DNA of 64,000 bases from Pseudorhodobacter sp. MZDSW-24AT (GCF_002794355.1 NZ_PGOI01000007.1:1-64000); one strand, 5' to 3'. Positions 9,205-19,550 are shown, counted from the stretch's first letter. Notes: generated by a model not told the origin, from the letters alone. Made by a program: numbers and translations.

Positions 9205-10215
9205 ATGACCAGCCGCATCGCCCTCAACGGCCTTGGCCGCATCGGAAAACTTGTTCTGCGCGATCTGATTGACAGCGGCGCAGAAGGCCAGATTGTCCTT
9301 CTGAACGACGCGGTCGGAGATGCCGAACAGCATGCGCTCTGGACCGAGTTTGACAGTGTCCATGGCCGCTGGCGCACCCCCGTCGCGGCGGGCGACGGCG
9401 CGCTCCTCATCAACGGCCAGACCATCCGGCTCACGCATGAAAAAAGCCTCGAGGCATTGCCCCTTGCAGAGCTTGGCGTCGATCTGGTGATCGACTGCAC
9501 CGGAGTCTTCAAGACCGCCGCGAAAGTGGCCCCCTATTTCGCCGCCGGTGTGAAAAAGGTGCTGGTGTCGGCCCCGGTGAAAGACGGGGGCGCGCTGAAC
9601 CTCGTCTATGGCGTGAACCATCATCTCTATGACGGCTCTCAACACCTCATCACGGCTGCCTCCTGCACCACCAACTGCCTTGCCCCGGTGGTCAAGGTGA
9701 TCCACGAAAGCCTTGGCATCCGCCATGGGTCGATCACCACCCTGCACAACGTGACCAACACCCAGACCATCGCAGACCGTCCGGCCAAGGACATGCGGCG
9801 GGCGCGCTCGGCCCTGATGAACCTGATCCCCACCACCACCGGATCGGCCACCGCGATCACCTTGATCTACCCTGAACTCAAGGGCCGCCTGAACGGCCAT
9901 GCGGTGCGCGTGCCGCTGCTCAACGCCTCGCTCACCGATTGCGTCTTCGAGGTCGACCGCCCCACGACCGCCGCAGAGGTGAATGCCTTGTTCAAGGCCG
10001 CCGCCGAAGGTCCGCTCAAATCCATCCTCGGCTTTGAAACCCGGCCCCTCGTTTCCTCTGACTTCACCAATGATCCCCGCTCTGCCATCATCGACGGCCC
10101 GTCCACCATGGTCATCGGCGGCACGCAGGTGAAGGTCTACGCCTGGTATGACAATGAATGGGGCTATGCCTGCCGATTGGCCGATCTCGCGCGGATGGTG
10201 GCGGCGCGCCTCTGA
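9205..10215 (+). CDS. Arsenate-associated glyceraldehyde-3-phosphate dehydrogenase
   Basis: 336-residue GAPDH with the Rossmann start RIALNGLGRIGKLVLRDL, the catalytic Cys motif SCTTN, the phosphate site TTTGSATAI and the C-terminal WYDNEWGYACRL. It starts 4 nt after the ArsR-ArsC gene and sits directly upstream of arsJ. In described arsJ operons the partner GAPDH uses arsenate instead of phosphate to form the unstable 1-arseno-3-phosphoglycerate, which ArsJ exports. The linkage rather than the sequence marks this paralogue as the arsenic one. A second, divergent GAPDH lies at 47750-48724. Confidence 0.9.
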   Translation: MTSRIALNGLGRIGKLVLRDLIDSGAEGQIVLLNDAVGDAEQHALWTEFDSVHGRWRTPVAAGDGALLINGQTIRLTHEKSLEALPLAELGVDLVIDCTGVFKTAAKVAPYFAAGVKKVLVSAPVKDGGALNLVYGVNHHLYDGSQHLITAASCTTNCLAPVVKVIHESLGIRHGSITTLHNVTNTQTIADRPAKDMRRARSALMNLIPTTTGSATAITLIYPELKGRLNGHAVRVPLLNASLTDCVFEVDRPTTAAEVNALFKAAAEGPLKSILGFETRPLVSSDFTNDPRSAIIDGPSTMVIGGTQVKVYAWYDNEWGYACRLADLARMVAARL

Positions 10216-10296
10216 CCATTTTCTGTCTTCAAACATCCTCGGGGGACCGGGGGGCAAAGCGCCCTCGGCCCCGCCACCAGCCGGAAAGCCCTGACC

Positions 10297-11541
10297 ATGA
10301 CCGCCGCAAAGCCGATCCAAGCCTATGCCGCCGTGACGGCCGCCTATTGGGCCTTCATGCTGTCGGACGGCGCATTGCGGATGCTGGTGCTGCTGCATTT
10401 CAACAGCCTCGGCTTCACCCCCATCCAGCTCGCATGGCTGTTCCTGCTCTATGAACTCGCGGGCATCGTCACCAACCTTGCCGCCGGATGGCTGGCCGCC
10501 CGTTTCGGGCTGGCGGCCACCCTTTACGGCGGTCTTGCCTTGCAGATCGGCGCCTTGCTGGCCTTGGCACAACTCGATCCGGCTTGGGGCGTGGGCGCCT
10601 CGGTTGCCTTTGTGATGGCGGTTCAGGGGGTGTCGGGCGTTGCCAAGGATCTTGCCAAGATGTCCTCGAAATCCGCCGTAAAGATGCTGGCGCCCAAAGA
10701 GGGCGGCGGGCTCTTCCGCTGGGTCGCCCTGCTCACCGGATCAAAGAACGCGGTCAAGGGCTTGGGCTTTTTCCTCGGTGCCGCGCTGCTGGCGGTGGCA
10801 GGCTTTCAGGCCGCCGTCTGGGGCATGGCGGCCGTCCTGGCAGTGATCCTGACGGCGGTTCTCCTCTTCCTTCCCGCCGGACTTCCCGGCCGTCTGAAAT
10901 CCGAAGAGGCCTGGAGCGGCTGGCGCTCAAAAGACCCGCGCGTCAACCGCCTCTCCTTGGCCCGCCTGTTCCTGTTTGGCGCGCGCGACGTCTGGTTCGT
11001 CGTCGGCGTCCCGGTCTATTTCCAGATGGTCCTCTCCGATGGCACGGCCGAGGGTCGGCGCGAAGCTTTCTTCCTCATCGGCAGCTTCCTCGCGCTCTGG
11101 ATCATGGGCTATGGCGCGGTGCAAGCCCTTGCGCCCCGCCTCTTGGGCGCAAAAGGCCAGCCCGAGCAGCATGTCATCCGCAAGGCCATTCTGTGGACAG
11201 GGCTTCTGGTGCCGATCCCCTTCCTGCTGGCCGCCGCCGCCTGGGCCGCAGGCGCGCCTGCCCCTTGGCTCACCGCCACGCTGATCGCGGGTCTGCTGCT
11301 CTTTGGCTTTGTCTTTGCTCTCAACTCTTCGGTGCATTCCTATCTGATCCTTGCCTTCGGATCAGAAGAGCGGATCACCCGCGATGTCGGATTTTACTAC
11401 ATGGCCAATGCGGCGGGCCGCCTGATCGGCACCTTGCTCTCGGGCATCAGCTTCCAACTCGGCGGCCTGCCGCTCTGCCTTGCCACAGCAGGGCTGATGG
11501 CCTTCGCCTCATGGCGCGCCGCAAGCCGCCTCAAAACCTGA
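10297..11541 (+). CDS. arsJ: ArsJ, organoarsenical (1-arseno-3-phosphoglycerate) MFS exporter
   Basis: 414-residue major-facilitator protein with about 10-12 hydrophobic helices. Typical ArsJ stretches are the start AYWAFMLSDGALRMLVLLHF, then VQGVSGVAKDLAKMSSKSAVK and GSKNAVKGLGFFLGAAL. It follows the arsenate-type GAPDH by about 80 nt. Known ArsJ proteins efflux 1-arseno-3-phosphoglycerate, which then hydrolyses outside, giving net arsenate extrusion without reduction. The stop is 14 nt from the convergent nrdJ end, with no obvious terminator hairpin between them. Confidence 0.92.
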   Translation: MTAAKPIQAYAAVTAAYWAFMLSDGALRMLVLLHFNSLGFTPIQLAWLFLLYELAGIVTNLAAGWLAARFGLAATLYGGLALQIGALLALAQLDPAWGVGASVAFVMAVQGVSGVAKDLAKMSSKSAVKMLAPKEGGGLFRWVALLTGSKNAVKGLGFFLGAALLAVAGFQAAVWGMAAVLAVILTAVLLFLPAGLPGRLKSEEAWSGWRSKDPRVNRLSLARLFLFGARDVWFVVGVPVYFQMVLSDGTAEGRREAFFLIGSFLALWIMGYGAVQALAPRLLGAKGQPEQHVIRKAILWTGLLVPIPFLLAAAAWAAGAPAPWLTATLIAGLLLFGFVFALNSSVHSYLILAFGSEERITRDVGFYYMANAAGRLIGTLLSGISFQLGGLPLCLATAGLMAFASWRAASRLKT

Positions 11542-11555
11542 AGGCGCCCGCGCGC

Positions 11556-13832
11556 CTATCCGCATTTGGAATGGCCGCAGCTCGCGCAGGTCATGCAGCC
11601 TTCGATCATCCGCAGGTCAAAGCTTCCGCAGCTGGGGCAGCTTTTGCCGCGTGGCGCGCCGATGGCCACAACCTCGGCCTGCGGGTCCGATTTCAGCCCC
11701 ATGCCCTCGCCCGTGATAAACCCGATCGCGATCAGGTGGCGCTCGATCACACCGCCGATCGCCGCCAGAATCGAGGGAATGTATTTTCCCTCCAGCCAAG
11801 CCCCCCCGCGCGGGTCGAACACGGCCTTGAGTTCTTCGACCACGAAAGAAATGTCACCGCCCCGCCGAAACACCGCCGAGATCATCCGCGTCAAGGCCAC
11901 GGTCCACGCAAAATGCTCCATGTTCTTGGAGTTGATGAAAACTTCAAACGGGCGGCGATGCCCCGAGACGATGATGTCATTCACGGTGATGTAAAGCGCA
12001 TGTTCCGACCCCGGCCATTTCAGCTTGTAGGTCGCGCCTTCCAGTGCGGCGGGGCGGTCCAGCGGCTCGGAGAGATAGATCACGTCCCCATCCGCCTGTG
12101 CGGTCGCAGGGGACTCGGACGGTGTGGTCTCCGAGGCTTCTGACACGCTCAGCACCGATCCGGTCACCGCATTGGGGCGATAGGTCGTGCAGCCTTTGCA
12201 GCCTTGATCCCAAGCCGCCATATAGACCTCTTTGAAAGCGTCAAAGCTGATGTCTTCGGGGCAGTTGATGGTTTTGGAGATCGAGGAATCAACCCATTTC
12301 TGGGCCGCGGCCTGCATCCGCACATGGTCCAGCGGCGGCAGGGTCTGGGCATTGACGAAATGGTCGGGCAAAGGCGCGTCGCCCTTCTTCTCGCGCCACA
12401 GGCGCACCGCGTGGTCGACCACCTCTTCCTCGCTGCGCGACCCATCCTTTTGCAGAACCTTGCGCGTATAGGCATAGGCAAAGACTGGCTCGATCCCTGA
12501 CGACACATTCCCCGCATAGAGGCTGATGGTTCCGGTGGGTGCGATCGATGTCAGCAGCGCATTGCGGATGCCATGGGCGCGGATCGCCGCCTTCACATCA
12601 GCGTCCATCGCGGCAAGCGATCCCGAGGCCAGAAATTTCTCGGCGTCGAACAGGGGAAAGGCGCCCTTTTCTTGGGCCAGCGCGACCGAGGCCAGATAGG
12701 CCGATCGCGCAATCGCATGCATCCAGCGTTCGGTAAGCGCGGCGGCTTCGGCGCTGCCATAGCGGGCGCCGATCATCAAAAGCGCGTCGGCCAGCCCCGT
12801 CACCCCCAAGCCGATCCGACGTTTGGCCTGTGCCTCTGCCGCCTGTTGCGGCAGGGGAAAGCGGCTGGCATCCACCACATTGTCCATCATGCGCACGGCG
12901 ATGCGCACCAAGTCCTCCAGCGCCTCCGCATCAAGGGCGGCATCGGCATCAAAGGGATTGCGGATCAAGGCCGCAAGATTGATGCTGCCCAGCAGGCAGG
13001 CCCCATAGGGCGGCAAGGGCTGCTCGCCGCAGGGATTGGTCGCGGCAATCGTCTCGCAATAGGCCAGATTGTTCATCGCGTTGATGCGGTCGATGAAGAT
13101 CACGCCCGGTTCGGCGAAATCATAGGTGTTGCGCATGATCCGGTTCCACAGATCACGCGCCTGCACCGTCTTGTAGACCTTGTTGTCAAAGACCAGTTCC
13201 CAAGGACCATCCGCCTTGACCGCCGCCATGAACGGATCGGTGATCAGAACCGACAGATTGAACATCCGCAGGCGCGCCGGGTCTTTCTTCGCCTCGATAA
13301 AGGCTTCGACATCCGGGTGATCGCAGCGCATGGTGGCCATCATCGCGCCCCGGCGACTGCCCGCCGACATGATCGTGCGGCACATCGCATCCCAGACATC
13401 CATAAAAGACAAAGGCCCGGACGCATCGGCCGCAACGCCCTTCACCTCGGCGCCGCGTGGCCGGATGGTGCTGAAATCATAGCCGATGCCGCCGCCTTGC
13501 TGCATCGTCAGCGCCGCTTCCTTCAAGGCGTCGAAAATGCCGCCCATGTCATCGGGCACGGTGCCCATGACAAAACAGTTGAACAGCGTCACAGACCGGC
13601 CGCTGCCCGCTCCGGCGGTGATGCGCCCCGCAGGCAGATATTTGAAATCCTCCAGTGCCGCGTAAAACTTCGGCTCCCACTGGGCCGGGTCGGCCTCCAC
13701 TGCGGCCAAGGCGCGCGCGATCCGGCGCCACGTGTCTTCGACCGTGCCATCCACCGGAGTCCCGTCCTGCAATTTCAGCCGATACTTCATGTCCCAGATC
13801 TGTTCGGCAATCGGCGCGGCGAATCGGGACAT
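11556..13832 (-). CDS. nrdJ: NrdJ, class II adenosylcobalamin-dependent ribonucleotide reductase
   Basis: 758-residue enzyme that reduces ribonucleotides to deoxyribonucleotides using adenosylcobalamin, independent of oxygen. Visible motifs are AGSGRSVTLFNCFVM, QGGGIGYDFSTIRPRGAEV, NLSVLITD, NPCGEQPLPPYGACLLGSINL and SIAPTGTISLYAGNVSSGIEP. The C-terminus has the redox/zinc-like cysteine pairs CPSCG and CMTCASCG. The start at 13830-13832 is preceded by AAGGAGTG at good spacing; a longer frame upstream adds only 23 residues with no ribosome binding site. No cobalamin riboswitch is evident in the 127-nt upstream region. Confidence 0.94.
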   Translation of the reverse strand: MSRFAAPIAEQIWDMKYRLKLQDGTPVDGTVEDTWRRIARALAAVEADPAQWEPKFYAALEDFKYLPAGRITAGAGSGRSVTLFNCFVMGTVPDDMGGIFDALKEAALTMQQGGGIGYDFSTIRPRGAEVKGVAADASGPLSFMDVWDAMCRTIMSAGSRRGAMMATMRCDHPDVEAFIEAKKDPARLRMFNLSVLITDPFMAAVKADGPWELVFDNKVYKTVQARDLWNRIMRNTYDFAEPGVIFIDRINAMNNLAYCETIAATNPCGEQPLPPYGACLLGSINLAALIRNPFDADAALDAEALEDLVRIAVRMMDNVVDASRFPLPQQAAEAQAKRRIGLGVTGLADALLMIGARYGSAEAAALTERWMHAIARSAYLASVALAQEKGAFPLFDAEKFLASGSLAAMDADVKAAIRAHGIRNALLTSIAPTGTISLYAGNVSSGIEPVFAYAYTRKVLQKDGSRSEEEVVDHAVRLWREKKGDAPLPDHFVNAQTLPPLDHVRMQAAAQKWVDSSISKTINCPEDISFDAFKEVYMAAWDQGCKGCTTYRPNAVTGSVLSVSEASETTPSESPATAQADGDVIYLSEPLDRPAALEGATYKLKWPGSEHALYITVNDIIVSGHRRPFEVFINSKNMEHFAWTVALTRMISAVFRRGGDISFVVEELKAVFDPRGGAWLEGKYIPSILAAIGGVIERHLIAIGFITGEGMGLKSDPQAEVVAIGAPRGKSCPSCGSFDLRMIEGCMTCASCGHSKCG

Positions 13833-13959
13833 GGGCACTCCTTGTGACTGTGCGTAGCAAGGCAGAGATCCCAAATTAGGCCGCCCGCCCCCAAGGGTCA
13901 ACGCCTTGCCGTCGGCCTCCCGCGCCCTATGCTAGGCAGCCAAACCAAAGGAATCACCC

Positions 13960-14391
13960 GTGGCAGAGCATGTTCACATCCTCAAACTTTGTGTCGGCGC
14001 CGACAGCGTGGAAGACCTTCTGGACTGGCAAACCAGCCAGCGGGCGCGCTGGCCAAAAGACCGCGCGGTGCATGTCACCCGCATGTGGCCCAAACGCGCC
14101 GAAGAGGTTTTGGCCGGAGGCTCGCTCTACTGGGTGATCAAAGGCGTGATCCTCGCCCGGCAAAAGGTGATGGGGCTCGAGCAGGTCACCGGGGCCGATG
14201 GCATCTCACGCTGTGCGATCATTCTGGATGCAAAGGTCACCCGGACCCAAGCGGTGCCGCGCCGTCCCTTCCAAGGCTGGCGTTATCTCGATGCAAAGGA
14301 CGCCCCGCCAGACCTGCTGCCCGGACGCGAGTCGGAAGAGGCGCTGCCACCGGGATTGGCCGAGGCCATGGCCGAGTTCGGGCTGCGATAG
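13960..14391 (+). CDS. DUF1489 family protein
   Basis: 143-residue cytoplasmic protein of the alphaproteobacterial DUF1489 family, function unknown. Recognisable stretches are HILKLCVGADSVEDLLDWQ, RAVHVTRMWPKRAEEVLAGGSLYWVIKG and PFQGWRYLDAKDAPPDL. The start is GTG, preceded by AAAGGA 8-9 nt upstream. It is divergent from nrdJ and convergent with dnaE. No catalytic motif is visible. Confidence 0.85.
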   Translation: MAEHVHILKLCVGADSVEDLLDWQTSQRARWPKDRAVHVTRMWPKRAEEVLAGGSLYWVIKGVILARQKVMGLEQVTGADGISRCAIILDAKVTRTQAVPRRPFQGWRYLDAKDAPPDLLPGRESEEALPPGLAEAMAEFGLR

Positions 14392-14419
14392 CAGCGGCGG
14401 CATCGCGCTGCCGCCGCTC
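14392..14419. terminator. Hairpin between DUF1489 gene and dnaE ends
   Basis: AGCGGCGGC pairs with GCCGCCGCT in the 50-nt gap between two convergent genes. There is no T-tract, so it could be a factor-assisted or bidirectional terminator. Confidence 0.4.
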
Positions 14420-14442
14420 CCTTGGTTCGGCGGACCGAACGT

Positions 14443-17400
14443 CTAAACTTCTTCCACCATCACCACGCCGTGCATCGCCTTGATCGCGCCCTTGATCTGC
14501 GGCGTGATCGGGAAAGGCTGCGGCAGGGTCAGGTCGATCTCCCGCCCTTGCTCGTCCGGCACGCACAGGGTGATCTGTGCGCGATGCCGTCCTTCCACCC
14601 GCGACAGCAAGGCCGCCAAGGACGGCACCGCCTCGACCCGGTTCAGGTGAATGCGCAAGTCTTGCGCGCCGGCCTGATCGGCCACCGCATCGATGGGCTG
14701 CACCGCATTGGCCAAAAGCTTCACGCCATCGCCATCGGGGTCCACCTTGACCGTCAGCACCACATTCTTGCCCGGTTCCAGAAAATCCCGCGCGGCTTCC
14801 AGAACGTCAGAAAACACCGTCACCTCATAAAGCCCGGTGGGGTCCGACAATTGCACAAAGGCAAAACGGTTTCCTTTGGCGCTCTTGCGCTCTTGCTTTG
14901 ACGCCACCGAACCGGCCAGCTTGGCAATCAGCGGCCCCCGCTGCGCAAGCTGCGTGATTTCACTCAAGGTCTTCACATCCTTGCGCTTCAGGGGGCCCAT
15001 GTAATCGTCCAGCGGATGGCCGGACAGGTAAAAGCCCACCGCCTGATGCTCATGCCCAAGGCGCTCCACCGGCTGCCAATCGTCCCGGAACGGCAAACGG
15101 GGCTCGGGAATATCAGCCCCGGCCTCTCCGAACAGCGACACCTGATTGCTGGATTTCGCTTCATGAATGGCCGCCGAATAGGCGACCAGCGCATCCAGCG
15201 CTTCAAAGACGCGGGCGCGGTTCGGGTCCAGCTGGTCAAAGGCCCCTGCCCGTGCCAGCATCTCCATCGGGCGCTTGCCGACGCGCTTAAGGTCAACGCG
15301 GCGGGCGAAATCAAAAAGCGTGGCAAAGGGCCGCTCTGCCGCCATCCCCGGCGCAAGCGCGCTGCCGGATGCGCCCCCGCGCGCCTCGACGATCAGCTTC
15401 ATGGCCTCGACGCCCACATTCTTCAGCGCGCCCAGCGCATAGATCAACTGGCCATCCCGCACCGTAAAGGTCGCAAGGCTGCGGTTGACGCAGGGCGCCA
15501 CCATCGTGATCCCCAGCTTGTCGATCTCGCGCTTGTAGACGGCCAGCTTGTCGGTCAGGTGAATATCGCAATTCATCACCCCGGCCATGAATTCCACCGG
15601 GTAGTTCGCCTTGAGATAGGCGGTCTGATAGCTGACCACGGCATAGGCCGCGGCATGCGATTTGTTGAACCCGTAATTGGCGAACTTCTCCAGCAGGTCG
15701 AACACCTCGCCCGCCTTCTTGGCGTCGATCCCGTGGGTCTTCTTGGCGCCTTCGATGAACTTTGGCCGCTCCTTCGCCATTTCCTCGGCGATCTTCTTCC
15801 CCATCGCGCGGCGCAACAAGTCGGCCCCGCCCAAGGAATAGCCGCCCATCACCTGCGCGATCTGCATCACCTGTTCCTGATAGACGATGATGCCTTGGGT
15901 TTCCTTCAGGATCGGGTCAATCGTCGGATGCAGCGATTCAATCTCGCGCAGCCCGTTCTTCACCTCGCAATAGACCGGAATGTTTTCCATTGGCCCCGGG
16001 CGATACAGCGCCACCAAGGCCACGATATCCTCGATACAGGTCGGCTTCATCCGGCGCAGCGCATCCATCATGCCGCTGGATTCCACCTGAAACACGGCCA
16101 CGGTCTTGGCCGCCGCGTAAAGCTCATAGCTGGGCTTGTCGTCCAGCGGGATCAGGTTGATGTCAAACTTCACCCCGCGCAGCGCCAGCAAATCCATCGC
16201 GTTCTGGATCACCGTCAGCGTCTTCAACCCAAGGAAGTCGAACTTCACCAGCCCCGCGGCTTCCACCCATTTCATGTTGAACTGCGTGGCGGGCATGTCC
16301 GACCGCGGGTCCTGATACAGCGGCACCAGCTCATCCAGCGGGCGGTCCCCGATCACCACCCCTGCCGCATGGGTCGAGGCATTGCGATACAGCCCCTCGA
16401 TTTGCTGCGCATAGTCCAAAAGCCGGCCCACAACCTCTTCCTTGGCGGCCTCGCGCAGGCGCGGCTCATCGGCCAGCGCCTTGGTGATGCTGACAGGCTT
16501 CACCCCCTCCACCGGGATCATTTTCGACAGACGATCCACCTGCCCATAAGACAGCTGCAACACCCGCCCCACGTCGCGGACAGCCGCCTTGGACAACAGC
16601 GCCCCGAAGGTGATGATCTGCCCCACCTTCTCGCGGCCATAACGCTCTTGCACATAGCGGATCACCTCTTCGCGGCGGTCCATGCAGAAGTCGATGTCGA
16701 AGTCGGGCATGCTGACCCGCTCGGGGTTCAGGAACCGCTCGAACAGCAGCGCATAACGCAACGGGTCCAGATCGGTGATGGTCAGCGCGTAGGCCACCAG
16801 ACTGCCCGCCCCCGACCCCCGCCCCGGCCCGACCGGAATGTTGTGATCCTTGGCCCATTTGATGAAATCGGCCACGATCAGGAAATAGCCGGGAAACCCC
16901 ATCTTCTCGATGATGCCCAGCTCAAAATCCAGCCGCGCCTGATATTCCTCGGGGGATACGGCATGCGGAATGATCGCCAAGCGCGCCTGCAAGCCTTCAT
17001 TGGCCTGACGGCGCAACTCCTCCACCTCGTCATCCGCGAATTTCGGCAAAATCGGCTTGCGCTTATAGGCGGCAAAGGCGCAGCGGCGGGCAATCTCCAC
17101 CGTGTTTTCCAAAGCCTCGGGCAGATCCGCGAACAGCGCGCACATCTCGGCTTCGGATTTGAAATAATGCTGCGGCGTCAGGCGGCGGCGCGGTTGGCTT
17201 TGGTCGACATAGGCGCCTTCGGCGATGCAGATCAGCGCATCATGCGCCTCATACATCTCTGCTTTCGGGAAATAGACATCATTGGTCGCCACAAGCGGCA
17301 GGTCCATCTCATAGGCCAGATCGATGTGCCCGCGTTCAGATCCCGCCTCGGCGGGGGGAAGCCGCCCGCCTTCCCCCGGATGGCGCTGCAACTCGACATA

Positions 17401-17913
17401 CAGCCGCTGCGGGAACGCGGCCGCAAGGCGCTCCAGCAAGGCGCGGGCCTTGGGCATCTGCCCGGCCTGCAAGAACCGCCCCAATGGCCCGTCAGGCCCC
17501 CCGCTCAGGCAAATCAGCCCGGCGGCGTGTCGGTCCAGATCCTCCAGCGTCACATGCGGCAACTGCCCGTCTCCCCGCAGATACAGGCAGGAATTCAGCT
17601 TCATCAGGTTCATGTAACCCGCGTCAGACTGCGCCAGCAGCACAATCGGGGCAGGCGGGCGCGGACGCTCTCCGGCTTGGGCAGGGTCATGCGCCAGACT
17701 GACCTGACAACCCACGATCGGCTGCACCCCCGCCCCTTGCGCGGTCACCGAAAATTCCAATGCGGCGAACATGTTGTTGGTGTCCGTCACCGCGATGGCC
17801 GGCATTTCTGCGGCCACCGCCATCTTGACCAATGACTTGACCGGAACGGCCCCTTCCAGCAAGGAGTGCTCGGTGTGAACTCGAAGGTGAATGAATCGCG
17901 GTGCTTTTGACAT
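14443..17913 (-). CDS. dnaE: DnaE, DNA polymerase III alpha subunit
   Basis: 1156-residue replicative polymerase. Domains in order are the N-terminal PHP domain (FIHLRVHTEHSLLEGAVPV), the palm with the catalytic motif MPDFDIDFCMDRREEVIRYV (about residues 395-415) and the preceding GPGRGSGAGSLVAYAL, the finger region (NYGFNKSHAAAYAVVSYQTAYLKANYPVEFM), a helix-hairpin-helix segment (KRVGKRPMEMLARAGAFD) and a C-terminal OB-fold (KLAGSVASKQERKSAKGNRFAFVQLSD). It is full length for a dnaE1-type polymerase. The ATG at 17911-17913 gives the usual start MSKAPRFIHLRVH. Confidence 0.96.
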   Translation of the reverse strand: MSKAPRFIHLRVHTEHSLLEGAVPVKSLVKMAVAAEMPAIAVTDTNNMFAALEFSVTAQGAGVQPIVGCQVSLAHDPAQAGERPRPPAPIVLLAQSDAGYMNLMKLNSCLYLRGDGQLPHVTLEDLDRHAAGLICLSGGPDGPLGRFLQAGQMPKARALLERLAAAFPQRLYVELQRHPGEGGRLPPAEAGSERGHIDLAYEMDLPLVATNDVYFPKAEMYEAHDALICIAEGAYVDQSQPRRRLTPQHYFKSEAEMCALFADLPEALENTVEIARRCAFAAYKRKPILPKFADDEVEELRRQANEGLQARLAIIPHAVSPEEYQARLDFELGIIEKMGFPGYFLIVADFIKWAKDHNIPVGPGRGSGAGSLVAYALTITDLDPLRYALLFERFLNPERVSMPDFDIDFCMDRREEVIRYVQERYGREKVGQIITFGALLSKAAVRDVGRVLQLSYGQVDRLSKMIPVEGVKPVSITKALADEPRLREAAKEEVVGRLLDYAQQIEGLYRNASTHAAGVVIGDRPLDELVPLYQDPRSDMPATQFNMKWVEAAGLVKFDFLGLKTLTVIQNAMDLLALRGVKFDINLIPLDDKPSYELYAAAKTVAVFQVESSGMMDALRRMKPTCIEDIVALVALYRPGPMENIPVYCEVKNGLREIESLHPTIDPILKETQGIIVYQEQVMQIAQVMGGYSLGGADLLRRAMGKKIAEEMAKERPKFIEGAKKTHGIDAKKAGEVFDLLEKFANYGFNKSHAAAYAVVSYQTAYLKANYPVEFMAGVMNCDIHLTDKLAVYKREIDKLGITMVAPCVNRSLATFTVRDGQLIYALGALKNVGVEAMKLIVEARGGASGSALAPGMAAERPFATLFDFARRVDLKRVGKRPMEMLARAGAFDQLDPNRARVFEALDALVAYSAAIHEAKSSNQVSLFGEAGADIPEPRLPFRDDWQPVERLGHEHQAVGFYLSGHPLDDYMGPLKRKDVKTLSEITQLAQRGPLIAKLAGSVASKQERKSAKGNRFAFVQLSDPTGLYEVTVFSDVLEAARDFLEPGKNVVLTVKVDPDGDGVKLLANAVQPIDAVADQAGAQDLRIHLNRVEAVPSLAALLSRVEGRHRAQITLCVPDEQGREIDLTLPQPFPITPQIKGAIKAMHGVVMVEEV

Positions 17914-18146
17914 ATGCGCAGCCTAGCGAAGCATCCGGCCCGGGGAAAGGGTGCCTCATTCTTCGGCAATTCCCGATGGTGCTTCAAAAACGGGCAAGGA
18001 TATTTGTCTTGCCTTGTGGCGCATCGCCTTGCTTGATGATCTGACAGGGACACACTGTGAAAAACTGGGGGTGCATGCCCGTTTTACGCCGCATCGGGCG
18101 GGTATGCAAAAGCCTCGAACGGGGAGAAGGCGGCGGACGATAAAAT

Positions 18147-19550
18147 ATGTCGCAGATTGCGTTTCACCTGAACGGAGCGCCTGTCCGCGTGTCTGACGAA
18201 GCGCCCACCCGGACGCTTCTGGACTGGTTGCGCGAAAGCCGTGGCCTCACCGGAACCAAGGAAGGATGCAACGAAGGCGATTGCGGCGCCTGCACCGTCA
18301 TGGTCACCGACGAAAGCGGCAGCCGCGCCTTGAATGCCTGCATCCTGTTTCTGCCGCAACTCGACGGCAAGGCCGTGCGCACCGTCGAAGGCATCAGCGG
18401 CCCGCAAGGAGAGATGCATCCCGTTCAGCACGAGATGATCCGCCACCATGGGTCGCAATGCGGTTTCTGCACGCCGGGCTTTGTGGTCAGCATGGCCACA
18501 GCCCATCTGAACGGCGCCACCGACCATGATGACCAGCTTGCCGGAAACCTGTGCCGCTGCACCGGCTACGCGCCGATCATCCGCGCGGCGCAAGCGGCCC
18601 AAAACGCCCCGGTGCCCGGCTGGATGACAACCGATCGCGATTTGGTCAGCCCGGCGCAACCCGCCGCACAGCCGTCTGCCCCTTCCGCTGCGGGTTCCGG
18701 CTTCCGCCCGCGCAGCAGTGACGAACTGGCGGCATGGTATGAGGCCAACCCCGATGCCACGCTGATTGCCGGGGCCACCGATGTGGGCCTCTGGGTCACC
18801 AAGCAATTGCGCGACCTCACCCCTGTCGCCTTCCTCAACGGCGTCACCGATCTGCAACAGATCGAAGAGACAGGCGAGTCGCTGCGCATCGGCGCGGGCG
18901 TCACCATTGCGGCGCTGCGCGCGGCGCTTGCCCCCCGCTTCCCCTCCTTGGGAGAACTGCTGCGCCGCTATTCCAGCGAACAGGTCCGCAACGCGGCCAC
19001 CATCGGCGGCAATATCGCCAACGGATCGCCCATCGGTGATGGCCCGCCCGCGCTGATCGCGCTCGGCGCCACCCTGCACCTGCGCAAGGGCAACACCCAC
19101 CGCCAGATGCCGCTGGAGGACTTCTTCCTCGATTACCGCAAGCAAGACCGTCAGCCCGGCGAATTCGTGGCCTTTGTCACCATCCCGGCACAGGCGCCCG
19201 CGCTGCGCTGCTACAAACTCTCGAAACGCTTCGATCAAGACATCTCCGCCGTCTGCGGCTGCTTCAACCTGACGCTGCAAGACGGACGGATCGAGAGCGC
19301 CCGCATCGCCTTTGGCGGGATGGCGGGCACCCCGAAACGCGCGCGCGCGGTCGAGGCGGCCCTCTTGGGCAAACCGATGACGCCGGAAACGGCGGAGGAG
19401 GCCGCGGCGCAAATGGCGCGGGATTTCACCCCGCTGTCTGACATGCGCGCAAGCGCGGCCTATCGGCTGACCACCGCGCAAAACATGCTGCGCCGCTATG
19501 TGCATGATCTGAACGGCGATCCCGTCTCGGTGCTGGAGGTGCGCGCATGA
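18147..19550 (+). CDS. xdhA: XdhA, xanthine dehydrogenase Fe-S/FAD subunit
   Basis: 467-residue small subunit of xanthine dehydrogenase, which oxidises hypoxanthine and xanthine to urate. The N-terminal ferredoxin-like [2Fe-2S] site is [13 protein letters not shown]; the second [2Fe-2S] domain has [16 protein letters not shown] and [12 protein letters not shown]. After a Pro/Ala linker (about residues 160-190) comes the FAD domain with [14 protein letters not shown] and [16 protein letters not shown]. It is the first gene of the xdhABC-transporter operon and overlaps xdhB by 4 nt. Upstream, 18121-18140 is purine-rich, but the spacing to the ATG is long for a Shine-Dalgarno. Confidence 0.95.
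   Translation: MSQIAFHLNGAPVRVSDEAPTRTLLDWLRESRGLTGTKEGCNEGDCGACTVMVTDESGSRALNACILFLPQLDGKAVRTVEGISGPQGEMHPVQHEMIRHHGSQCGFCTPGFVVSMATAHLNGATDHDDQLAGNLCRCTGYAPIIRAAQAAQNAPVPGWMTTDRDLVSPAQPAAQPSAPSAAGSGFRPRSSDELAAWYEANPDATLIAGATDVGLWVTKQLRDLTPVAFLNGVTDLQQIEETGESLRIGAGVTIAALRAALAPRFPSLGELLRRYSSEQVRNAATIGGNIANGSPIGDGPPALIALGATLHLRKGNTHRQMPLEDFFLDYRKQDRQPGEFVAFVTIPAQAPALRCYKLSKRFDQDISAVCGCFNLTLQDGRIESARIAFGGMAGTPKRARAVEAALLGKPMTPETAEEAAAQMARDFTPLSDMRASAAYRLTTAQNMLRRYVHDLNGDPVSVLEVRA

Noticed and set aside
9136-10572. 478-codon antisense open frame over the GAPDH gene (and many similar long antisense frames)
   Set aside because: High-GC third-position bias produces long open frames opposite real genes; the translations are Gly/His/Arg-rich without domains.
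13833-13959. Possible cobalamin riboswitch upstream of the B12-dependent ribonucleotide reductase
   Set aside because: The space is short and lacks the conserved B12-box pattern; the 118-nt gap before etfB and the 3-nt gap before the adenosyltransferase gene likewise show none.
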